The notes under the pieces were generated by a model. That model did no database searches and had not been told where the DNA came from. It worked only from the letters and a program-made list of their open reading frames with translations. Positions 1 to 6,458 of a DNA stretch of 64,000 nt are shown here, piece after piece. Made by a program: the position numbers and the translations under genes. The number at the start of each line of letters is the position of its first letter. Within the stretch, counting starts at the first letter, position 1. The stretch is from an uncultured Lachnospiraceae bacterium (lineage in GTDB: Bacteria > Bacillota > Clostridia > Lachnospirales > Lachnospiraceae). Location of the stretch: positions 1-64,000 of the forward strand of contig CATKXY010000005.1 in assembly GCA_949840915.1 (NCBI GenBank). The letters run 5' to 3'.

Positions 1-54
1 GCGCATCATTTCCCTCATTGCTGCTTTTTGTGGGCTTTCGTTTTTTCTTGCCAT
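1..54 (-). CDS. IS256-family transposase, N-terminal 18 codons only
   Basis: Partial gene leaving the left edge of the window. The start is the ATG at 54, preceded by GGAGG at a spacing of 7. IS256 transposases are usually about 400 aa DDE enzymes, so almost all of this one lies outside. The assignment comes from the short N-terminal peptide and the adjoining element end. Confidence 0.6.
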   Translation of the reverse strand, partial: MARKNESPQKAAMREMMR

Positions 55-126
55 AATAAAACCTCCAAACTGAGTAATACTATCTTACATCAGTTTGAAG
101 GTTTACACAAACTTTGGGATAGTCCC
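1..126 (-). mobile_element. End of an IS256-type insertion sequence (truncated by window edge)
   Basis: Read on the minus strand, an ATG at 54 opens a frame of 18 codons (MARKNESPQKAAMREMMR) that runs off the window. It has a good ribosome site (GGAGG, 7 bases before the ATG). This lysine-rich opening resembles the N-terminus of IS256-family (mutator-type) transposases of Clostridia. The outer bases, up to about 126, would be the terminal inverted repeat, ending in GGGACTATCCC on the minus strand. The other end and the target duplication are not in the window, so the family call rests on a short peptide and the typical spacing from repeat to ATG. Confidence 0.65.
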
Positions 127-629
127 ATATGTTTTGTTTGTTTCTCCGTTTCTTCCACTACGGCGAGGAGAAATCCGTGCCTTATTCCATCTCTCCCTGT
201 GTCGTATCTGTCACACAGTTGCTGTCGAGAGATGGAAGAGCAGCATCACTCTTTTGGTTTTACCCAGTCACGGGCAAGTTTTCCTTCTTGGTTTCGAGTA
301 CCTCTTACAAGCCTTTCGACTCAAAATCGTTTATACTCTGTGAACACTTCCGTATCCGGTTTTCACCGGACTTAGGGGATCCGTTGCTGATTGGTGGTCT
401 TGCCCGGTTCCACAGGGCGTGTTACTTAGGGCTTTCGCCCGTAACCAACAGTGTGTTTTCCTGTCATTGCTGACATCCTTTTCGGAGCGCATTCACGTCC
501 GCCGTTTCCAGCCGCGTTGTAGCCACACTGTACTGTATATTCACTATATTTAGCTTCCCAGCACTGGGAGACAGCAGCTCCCAATTACGATTTATTTTAT
601 AGAACATCGTGAGGTGACTAATCTCACAC
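127..629 (-). mobile_element. Probable 5' part (domain I) of a group II intron, interrupted by the IS element
   Basis: No convincing protein gene lies here. On the minus strand the segment begins at 629 with GTGTGAG, which fits the GUGYG 5' boundary of group II introns. It continues through many short GC-rich stems with GAAA-type loops and purine-rich joints (for example GGGCGAAAGCCC and CCGGTGAAAACCGG), as in intron domain I. The order of blocks (AAATAAATCGTAATTGGGAG, then a GAAAAGGA block, then GGATACGG) resembles clostridial ltrA-type introns as I remember them. It stops where the IS256-type end begins near 126, so the IS appears to have landed inside the intron. No reverse transcriptase or 3' end is visible. 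A structured-RNA search would settle it. Confidence 0.55.
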
Positions 630-700
630 ATTCCTGCCCTTGCGTGATGTACTGTCATAGGACATACTATTCTTGGGCATGAAGGGCATATTCAAAACAA

Positions 701-1207
701 TCAACAGATTATTGGCTTTGAAATCCGTACACTGATACGGCCTTTACCGATGTTCTTAAAAAGATTGGATGCTCCGAACTTTTCGACCATGGTTCCCATG
801 GCGAGCATCCAGCCGCCGTCTCCGCCGCTGTCCTGCATCGCATTGACAGACTCGCGAAGTGCGTCAAAAAGTTCTATGGCAGAGCTGATTTTGGTATGAC
901 TTTCTCCGAAAAAGGTTTCCAGCAGCGCTCCCTGCGATTCCTCTCCCAGTTTATCCCAAAGATCGGCAATCTGGTCGAAACCGGATGCAAGCTCTTCTTG
1001 CTCTTTTTTGGCAGTGTCTGCCTTTATTTGGGGATTGATTATGACTTCCAGCTCCCGGGTCAGGCCGGCAATTGTTTTGGGATCGATTTCCGCCTGTAAT
1101 TTTACTTTGTCAAGTTTGCTCTGAAGTTTTGCAATGTCTCGATTCAGATTGTTTCTGGACTTTGCTTCGTCCAGTTTTGCCTGAAGCATCACATAAGTAT
1201 CATTCAT
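701..1207 (-). pseudogene. Phage tail tape-measure-like protein, short remnant
   Basis: This 168-aa product starts at ATG 1207 behind a strong GAGGAGGG site. Residues about 5-60 carry the KLDEAKSRNN...LQSKLDK...AEIDPKT pattern seen at the N-terminus of Lachnospiraceae tape-measure proteins. Residues about 90-155 resemble a stretch usually found near the C-terminal side (LWDKLGEESQ..., LFKNIGKGR). Tape-measure proteins usually exceed 600 aa, so this looks like an internally deleted or decayed form. It is the last gene of the phage-like operon, and its stop lies only 72 bases from the presumed intron. It could instead be a genuine short protein that borrowed these segments. Confidence 0.5.
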
Positions 1208-1416
1208 ACGCTTCCCTCCTCACGGATGATGTCCGCAAGCTTTGTGATCAGTTCCTGCTGAAGCGTTTCCGCGGGTACATCTTTCAGAGCGGTGTACAAT
1301 CTACGGGCAAAGCCAATCAGCTCTTTCTGATCGTCCAGAAGGCCGCCCAGGGCTTCGTAAAGGAATGCCTTTACCTTCCACTCTGCTTTCTTTTTCCTAA
1401 AATAATATCTGATCAT
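1204..1416 (-). CDS. Small phage-cassette protein of unknown function (70 aa)
   Basis: A basic N-terminus (MIRYYFRKKKAEWK) is followed by a mostly helical, leucine-rich body. There is no membrane segment or recognised domain. The start at 1416 overlaps the stop of the upstream gene (ATGA) and has an AAAAGGAG site; its own stop overlaps the next start by 4 bases. This tight coupling within the lysis end of the phage-like operon argues that it is real. Function not recognised. Confidence 0.6.
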   Translation of the reverse strand: MIRYYFRKKKAEWKVKAFLYEALGGLLDDQKELIGFARRLYTALKDVPAETLQQELITKLADIIREEGSV

Positions 1417-2048
1417 AGTGTGTGCTCCTTTTCCTGAGTGTTATTGTCGTTTGTCTGATTGGGCATCAGCCATTTGTTGGCCACAGGTATCACGCGCAGA
1501 TGGCGCATGCAGTATTCATATTTGGCGTCTCCGCTGTGATTGCCGCCCACGCCTTTGTAGGCGGCATGGAGATTGGTGAATTCTTCCAGTTCATCCTCGG
1601 GGATGCCGTTTATTGATATGTAGAGTTTATATTTCTCGTTAATTTTATCGGCCAGAACCTCCCGTTGGGCGGTCATCAGATTATCAATCTGCCTGTCTTC
1701 GCCGAGATTGTGCTCCACGATCTGGCTGATCTGTGATTGTGTCTCGGCGATGGATTGGCTCATGTCCTTCATAAAAGCAGATAGTGTGTCGCTTAAGTGC
1801 TCGTCATGGAGATTGGATTCTGCCGTGTCCTGAAGGTGCTGTGCCTGTAGCGCTGTGAGGTTTCGGGAGGTCTGGAGCAGCAGTTCCCGCTCTTCCCGTT
1901 TTTGGCGCATCCACTTTGTCTCAAGACCAAGTTTTCCGACCGTCCATTCGAGAATGGATACCACGGCTTTTATGCCCATGAGTGTCAGAAAGACGGAGAG
2001 AAACAGAGAGGGGAAGTTGATTCTGGTTAATTCCGTTATTGCGTCCAT
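1413..2048 (-). CDS. Membrane-anchored coiled-coil protein of the phage lysis block
   Basis: The 211-aa product begins with a hydrophobic segment (about residues 8-30, NFPSLFLSVFLTLMGIKAVV). A long helical region rich in E, Q, L and S (about 45-135) follows, then a C-terminal globular part with the motif VGGNHSGDAKYEY. I chose ATG 2048 (MDAITEL) over an upstream start at 2156, because the upstream residues overlap the amidase gene and AGGA lies just before 2048. It sits directly after the amidase and may be an accessory holin, spanin-like or tail-associated protein. I do not recognise a named family. Confidence 0.6.
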   Translation of the reverse strand: MDAITELTRINFPSLFLSVFLTLMGIKAVVSILEWTVGKLGLETKWMRQKREERELLLQTSRNLTALQAQHLQDTAESNLHDEHLSDTLSAFMKDMSQSIAETQSQISQIVEHNLGEDRQIDNLMTAQREVLADKINEKYKLYISINGIPEDELEEFTNLHAAYKGVGGNHSGDAKYEYCMRHLRVIPVANKWLMPNQTNDNNTQEKEHTL

Positions 2049-2070
2049 TGTGCATCCTATGCCTTTCCTG

Positions 2071-2610
2071 TCATTTGATTGCCGTGAGTCCCTGTGCGAT
2101 GGCCTGTGCAGCCTGATCGGCGTCATAGATTCTGATGTCGTCGGGATCATCCACAAAGCAGATTTCGATCAGCAGGGCGGGGGCTTTGGTGTGTTTCAAT
2201 ACATACAGTGAGGATCTGTATTTCACGCCGCGATTCTGAAAGCCAAGGGCGGAGATGGCGTCGGCGACGCGCCGGGCAGCTTCCTTTGCCCTGGAGGAGG
2301 CGGAATATACATAGACTTCGGTTCCGGTGGTTCGGTTGTTTGCCGTTTTGTTTGCGCCCGCATTGAAATGGATACTGACGTCGAGATCCACGGGATGGGC
2401 GTTGCAGTGGGACACGATTTTTCTGAGTACATCGTTTTGGGATGTTCCGTTGTCTACTGTGCAGTCATATACGGTATGCCCCTGTGCTTTCAGCAGGGCG
2501 ATCACTTTATCTTTGACGATGCGGGCTTCTGTCGATTCGCGGATGAGTCCCACCGCGCCGCAGGCAATTTTGCCGTCCGGGTTGTGGCCGGCGTGGATAT
2601 TGATTCTCAT
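2071..2610 (-). CDS. N-acetylmuramoyl-L-alanine amidase (Amidase_3 type endolysin)
   Basis: This 179-aa enzyme would cut the amide bond between muramic acid and the stem peptide. It is a bare Amidase_3 catalytic domain: HAGHN gives the first zinc histidine (H7), ESTEAR supplies the zinc glutamate, SIHFNAG the second histidine, and LIEICFVDD the catalytic glutamate near the C-terminus. There is no signal peptide or wall-binding domain, as expected for a phage lysin released by a holin. A perfect GGAGG precedes ATG 2610. It overlaps the holin-like gene by 4 bases, a holin-lysin pairing. A domesticated autolysin is the alternative, but the neighbours favour a phage lysin. Confidence 0.9.
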   Translation of the reverse strand: MRINIHAGHNPDGKIACGAVGLIRESTEARIVKDKVIALLKAQGHTVYDCTVDNGTSQNDVLRKIVSHCNAHPVDLDVSIHFNAGANKTANNRTTGTEVYVYSASSRAKEAARRVADAISALGFQNRGVKYRSSLYVLKHTKAPALLIEICFVDDPDDIRIYDADQAAQAIAQGLTAIK

Positions 2611-2921
2611 CTTGATTCCTCCTTCATCTGTCTCACGGCCGCCTCGATCAACACGTTGATCTGTTCTTCAGAGATAACGGTTTTTCGGGCGTTGAAGATC
2701 CGGTTCAGGAAATCGACTGCATACTGCTTTTTGTCTTTGCCGTGCCCGGTTTCCTGCCAGAGCATCTCCGCCGTTTTTACCGCCAGCGAGGCCCATTCCT
2801 TATACTGAGCCAGTTTTTCGGTGTCGATATTTGTCCGGATATAAGGAATCACAAAGTAGGTGATGGCGGTGCTGAGTATGGGAATGATCATCAGGATGAT
2901 CTGAAATAGGTTTTCATTCAT
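2607..2921 (-). CDS. Phage holin-like membrane protein (LL-H/holin_6 type)
   Basis: The product is 104 aa, with one strong N-terminal membrane helix (NLFQIILMIIPILSTAITYFVIPYI) and a charged amphipathic tail containing AQYKEWASLAVKTAEMLWQETG and KKQYAVDFLNRIF. That architecture and the WASLAVKTAEQ-like stretch are typical of LL-H-family holins. A longer frame reaches back to 3002, but its first 27 residues overlap the cysteine desulfurase gene, so I use MNENLFQ at 2921. It overlaps the amidase start by 4 bases. Its expected role is to permeabilise the membrane and release the lysin. Confidence 0.8.
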   Translation of the reverse strand: MNENLFQIILMIIPILSTAITYFVIPYIRTNIDTEKLAQYKEWASLAVKTAEMLWQETGHGKDKKQYAVDFLNRIFNARKTVISEEQINVLIEAAVRQMKEESR

Positions 2922-2956
2922 AGCGCAGAAAATTTTCCTTTCGATATGGTGATTGG

Positions 2957-4072
2957 TTATTGTACTCTGAGTCTGCCCACGCATTCTTTTAAGGTTCGGC
3001 ATACATAGTCCAGATCCTCTCGGGTTTCTTTCCCGCCGAAGCTCAGTCGGATGCAGCTATGGATATCTGCCGCATCCATTCCAATGACGGACAGAGCGGC
3101 GGAGGCGGTGCGGCTATGGCTGTTGCAGGCGGAGCCGGTAGAGACCTGAATGCCTTTCAGGTCCAGCAGTATCATCAGGCTTTCCCCGTCCACGCCCCGG
3201 AAACACAGATACAGATTGTGTGCAAGACGTTTTACGGGGCTGCCCACCAGATAGCTGTCAGGGATGTTGTGCCGGACATAATCATAGACATAATCTCTGT
3301 TTTTGGGGGAGACGGAAGAATAGTCATACTGTCTGAGGGCTGCGCCGAGGGAGACGATGCCCAGCACATTTTCGGTGCCGCCCAGGAGTCCCTGCTCCTG
3401 GCTGCCGTAAATCAGCGGTTCCAGTTTGATGCAGGGCTTTTTGTAGAGGAGACCGCAGCCCTTGAGAGCGCCGAGCTTGTGGGCTGAGAAGGCCAGCATG
3501 TCCGCATTTAATGTCTCGACATCCACCGGAATAGTGGGGATGCTTCCGGTGCAGTCCAGAAAGACCAGGCCCCGGCGGGAGTGGACCAGATCGATTATCG
3601 CTTGTACGTCCTGTATGGTTCCGATCTCTGGATTGGCGTAGTCAATCGCTGCCAGAGCAGGAAGATCACTGGCGTCCAGCAGCTTTTCCAGATCGGATAA
3701 AATGACCGCTCCGTGGCGGTCCACCGTCAGGGGATGACTGTGAGGGCAGGATTTCGCACAGCTGAGAAGGGATTTGTGTGCGATGGGAGAGTACAGGATG
3801 CGGCAGTTACGGCCGGTGTAGTAACCTCTGACGGCCAGGGTATTGGACGCCGACCCGCTGCCTGTAAAGTATATCCGGTCAGGCCGGGCATTGATAAACT
3901 GTGCGGCAGATTCCCGGGCAGAGGACAGAAGCTGTCTTGCCTGTCCGCCTAAAGAGTGGAGGGAGGAGGGATTGCCGTAGGTATCCAGCAGCGAGATCAG
4001 ATACTCTTTGGTCTCCTGTGATAAGGGAGTGGCAGCGGCGTGGTCGAGATAGATGCTTTTTATGGGAATCAC
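2957..4072 (-). CDS. Cysteine desulfurase (NifS/IscS-like) inside the phage-like operon
   Basis: This 371-aa PLP enzyme would convert cysteine to alanine and hold the sulfur as a persulfide. It has LDHAAATP at the N-terminus, H99 (the cofactor-stacking position), D-x-T at 173-175, the cofactor lysine K199 in SAHKLGALKG, GGTEN at 231-235, and the catalytic cysteine C316 in STGSACNS. Length and motifs are complete, so it looks active. The setting is odd: it sits between a zinc-ribbon protein (15 bases upstream) and a holin, with no IscU, ThiI or MnmA partner nearby. It might thiolate tRNA, feed a Fe-S cluster or modify DNA (DndA-like); the sequence does not decide. Confidence 0.9.
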   Translation of the reverse strand: MIPIKSIYLDHAAATPLSQETKEYLISLLDTYGNPSSLHSLGGQARQLLSSARESAAQFINARPDRIYFTGSGSASNTLAVRGYYTGRNCRILYSPIAHKSLLSCAKSCPHSHPLTVDRHGAVILSDLEKLLDASDLPALAAIDYANPEIGTIQDVQAIIDLVHSRRGLVFLDCTGSIPTIPVDVETLNADMLAFSAHKLGALKGCGLLYKKPCIKLEPLIYGSQEQGLLGGTENVLGIVSLGAALRQYDYSSVSPKNRDYVYDYVRHNIPDSYLVGSPVKRLAHNLYLCFRGVDGESLMILLDLKGIQVSTGSACNSHSRTASAALSVIGMDAADIHSCIRLSFGGKETREDLDYVCRTLKECVGRLRVQ

Positions 4073-4086
4073 CTCCTCCCGTCGGA

Positions 4087-4380
4087 TTATGATCCTGCAA
4101 GGATCTCTTTGATGGCAGATTGGATTTCGGGCAGGAAGGATTCCTGCCCGGATAAGTCACAGTTTTGCAGCTCCGCTGCGGCGGCTGTCTTGTCGCCGGA
4201 TATGGTATAATGATGGACAGCCAGATAGATTTTGTAGTGCTCCATGCTGTCTGCAACGGCCCGCCAGGGACTTGGGCCCTGGGATTTGCGGCAGGAATTG
4301 CAGACGCGGTAGCCGTTACCGCATATTTTGCAGTGAGCATTGGTCTGTGTGTTGATCTGTGTATTTTTCTGTGTATTCAT
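4087..4380 (-). CDS. Small zinc-ribbon protein (97 aa)
   Basis: After a Thr/Asn/Gln-rich start (NTQKNTQINTQTNA) come two cysteine pairs, CKIC and CNSC, spaced like a zinc ribbon. A helical C-terminal domain follows (AVADSMEHYKIYLAVHHYTI, then LPEIQSAIKEILAGS). It sits 15 bases upstream of the cysteine desulfurase and 19 bases after the structural gene, so it is cotranscribed. The ribosome site is weak (GGATAAAG). It may be a nucleic-acid-binding or sulfur-relay partner of the desulfurase, but this is a guess from adjacency. Family not recognised. Confidence 0.65.
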   Translation of the reverse strand: MNTQKNTQINTQTNAHCKICGNGYRVCNSCRKSQGPSPWRAVADSMEHYKIYLAVHHYTISGDKTAAAAELQNCDLSGQESFLPEIQSAIKEILAGS

Positions 4381-4399
4381 TGGTAGCTTTATCCGACGG

Positions 4400-5197
4400 T
4401 CAGTCTTCGGAGATCAGAATATCGAACAGTCTGCTGTCGTCGGAGCAGTACTCCTTATTCAGCACATAGGATGCGGCATGTTTGCCGTCGGCCTTCAGGG
4501 ACAGCTCGGTGCTGGAGGGGTCGATCTGCGCTCTGGGACATCTGATGACGCCGGCGTATACCAGGTTCTGGTTGCAGGGATCGTGGAAGATGGCATGGAT
4601 GAGCAGAGTCTTGACCTCAGGCACGCTGTCCGTCTTCTTCACAACCTGAACGGCGGCGGAGGATTCCTTCTCATAGTTGACAAATACTCTGCCGGTCACA
4701 CCCTCGGGAAGCGTGATAGTCTTTGTTGCCGCGTCGATGGTGAACTTGCCCTCGCCGGCTGTGGCGGAAACCTCATAAGTCTCGCCGAAGGTATTGTTCT
4801 CGTTGATGACTTTCACATATTTAACCTCTGCACCGGCAGTGCCCACAGGGACATATTTCAGCACGGCAGTGTGGTCTGCGCCGATGGTGATGACCTCGGA
4901 CACGGGCATGATAATCTTTTTGTCGTCAGTGGCTACAACCTTGTCGGAGCCGTACTGGGAAGCGGCAAGATCCAGAGAAAAGAGAGAGTTGGTGAAGTCG
5001 AAAGTACCCTTCTGGGCATTGTAGAAGGTCTGGATAGTGGCACCCATACTGTCGGTGACCTCCGTTGCGTCGGCGCTGGTCTTGAGACTGGGCTCCTCGA
5101 TCTGAGTATATCTGCCGGTCAGCTCATTGGTTGCGGGATCATATTCCTCCACGGCTCTGATTTTCTCGAGAATCAATTCGTTGGGATTAAAGTTCAT
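4400..5197 (-). CDS. Putative major phage structural protein (tail-tube/major structural type)
   Basis: A 265-aa soluble, beta-rich protein with no membrane segment. An N-terminal domain (NPNELILEKIRAVEEYDPAT, then SADATEVTDSMGATIQTFY and FDFTNSLFSLDLAASQYG) is followed by an Ig-like middle (residues about 110-180, ending TLPEGVTGRVFVNYE). The C-terminal domain contains IFHDPCNQNLVYAGVIRCP. The pattern resembles major structural or tail-tube proteins of large clostridial phages as I remember them. The ribosome site is near-perfect (AAAGGAGG) and the 200-base leader is the only long gap in the operon, both consistent with high expression. Exact role (tail tube or capsid) unknown. Confidence 0.6.
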   Translation of the reverse strand: MNFNPNELILEKIRAVEEYDPATNELTGRYTQIEEPSLKTSADATEVTDSMGATIQTFYNAQKGTFDFTNSLFSLDLAASQYGSDKVVATDDKKIIMPVSEVITIGADHTAVLKYVPVGTAGAEVKYVKVINENNTFGETYEVSATAGEGKFTIDAATKTITLPEGVTGRVFVNYEKESSAAVQVVKKTDSVPEVKTLLIHAIFHDPCNQNLVYAGVIRCPRAQIDPSSTELSLKADGKHAASYVLNKEYCSDDSRLFDILISED

Positions 5198-5397
5198 AGT
5201 AGGTTCCTCCTTTTGTGTGTATAAAAATGAATCGGGATTTTAGGTTTTTCCCTTATATGCACAAAACATGGCCCAGTAGGAATGGACTATTTTGTCTTGC
5301 GGTATTAAAGCCCGTCCATGTGCAATGGACTTTTTGCTGCCTTTCACATAGCGTTACAGAATACCGGTACAGTGTCAGGAAATGCATGTCAGAAGTT
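5198..5397 (-). promoter_or_regulatory. Structured leader of the structural gene, with hairpin and direct repeats
   Basis: This is the longest spacer inside the minus-strand operon. It contains a 6-bp stem GTCCAT/ATGGAC (5314-5330) and two direct copies of AATGGACT followed by a T-run (plus-strand 5281 and 5324). A TATAAG-like box lies upstream of the AAAGGAGG site, but I see no good -35 partner at 17 bases. It may be a separate promoter for the structural gene, possibly read by the locus-encoded polymerase or sigma factor. Confidence 0.4.
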
Positions 5398-6138
5398 CTA
5401 TTCGAGCTCGCCCAGCCAGTCCAATTGCTTTTTATCGATATCCTTGAGGCTTACGCCGAAGCCGGAGTACCCGGATTGCAGCAGCAGCTCCGCATTTTTT
5501 ATCTTGGAGATTCTTTTCACGGAATCCATAAAGGCATTGATCTTCATATTCCAGACTTGGGAGTGGTCATATTTAAAGCCCTCGCTGTTGACCATGGAGG
5601 AGATGAGGTTTTTTAACTGGGAGTGATACGCTCTGTCATGATTCCGCTTTGCCTCTTCCCGGGCGTCCTCGATGAGGATCATTTTGGTAGTCTCGTTTGC
5701 GGGCAGCCTTTCATCCTTGTGAATCATATGTATCTGTCTCAGATAGTCCATTATAATATCGTATGTGTATTCGTCCAGGAGCACGGGTTCTTGGCGGATG
5801 CTCTGATACAGCACCGGCGCTCCGTTATCCCGGCGCTGTCCCTGTTGAAATCTGGTGAGATCCAGATCTCCAAACAGAATCGCAGTCTTCTGCTGTGGAT
5901 AGAGCTTGTACAAAATATGATAGAACAGCTCAAAAGGGCTGATCCGGGTATAATCGATGCCGATATCCCACAATTGTACTTTCATGGACTGGGGGGTGCA
6001 AGTCAGCTGATAAATCATGGAGTAATATTCGCATTCTCCGTAATCGCATATTTCATTGAGTGTCGCCTGATGGATTGTGATATGATCCGAGACCACGAAA
6101 TCCTCTCCTCTATATATTTTTAACGCGTCCTGTTTCAT
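5398..6138 (-). CDS. Unknown protein of the RNA-polymerase/phage operon (246 aa)
   Basis: Soluble, with mixed alpha/beta character. Recognisable stretches are KIYRGEDFVVSDHITIHQAT near the N-terminus, a hydrophobic strand TAILFGDLDL near residue 85, and a helical C-terminal half with NRDHAYHSQL-like and KGFKYDHSQVWNMKINAFMDS-like segments. Its start overlaps the HU-like gene stop (ATGA) and it is followed by the structural-gene leader. No catalytic motif was recognised. Translational coupling to the HU-like and polymerase genes suggests one functional unit. Confidence 0.7.
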   Translation of the reverse strand: MKQDALKIYRGEDFVVSDHITIHQATLNEICDYGECEYYSMIYQLTCTPQSMKVQLWDIGIDYTRISPFELFYHILYKLYPQQKTAILFGDLDLTRFQQGQRRDNGAPVLYQSIRQEPVLLDEYTYDIIMDYLRQIHMIHKDERLPANETTKMILIEDAREEAKRNHDRAYHSQLKNLISSMVNSEGFKYDHSQVWNMKINAFMDSVKRISKIKNAELLLQSGYSGFGVSLKDIDKKQLDWLGELE

Positions 6139-6458
6139 TTTGCATCACCGGCCTTTCTGTCTGATTCATTGCGGCTATTCAGTTTTCTGTTGTAATATCT
6201 GGTCACCCTGGGTCTGGCCCGGATCCGTGGGCGGCATATGATATCGTTATAAGTGTGGATCTGCTTTTCCGGGATATAATTGCATTCCAGGCTGAGTCCG
6301 TCCAGTATCTTGACAATGGTATTTTCAGATGGCGTAGTGGAAGACAGATATTGGAAGACTACGTCCTCCGCGGATTTGAAAATCTGCCGTACAATATCCG
6401 TATGCATATCTTCTCTGGCGGCTATCTGTCTGATTAGGTTTTCCTGCGTTACGATCAA
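6135..6458 (-). CDS. HU/IHF-like DNA-binding protein
   Basis: The product is 107 aa. The first 65 residues follow the HU pattern: an N-terminal helical pair (TQENLIRQIAAREDMHTDIVRQIFKSAEDVVF), then short strands (NTIVKILDGLSLECNYIPEK), where HU has its dimer saddle. The C-terminus is arginine-rich (RPRIRARPRVTRYYNRKL) and replaces the usual DNA-binding arm. The start is TTG 6458, which overlaps the polymerase stop as TTGA and has AAGGAGG at good spacing. HU-like proteins are common in phages and could help promoter opening or packaging. Divergent from chromosomal HU. Confidence 0.7.
   Translation of the reverse strand: MIVTQENLIRQIAAREDMHTDIVRQIFKSAEDVVFQYLSSTTPSENTIVKILDGLSLECNYIPEKQIHTYNDIICRPRIRARPRVTRYYNRKLNSRNESDRKAGDAK

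Noticed and set aside
28..658. Several overlapping ORFs of 64-115 aa between 28 and 658
   Set aside because: Their products are low in normal protein composition, and the region reads better as intron RNA and an IS end. No ribosome sites support them.
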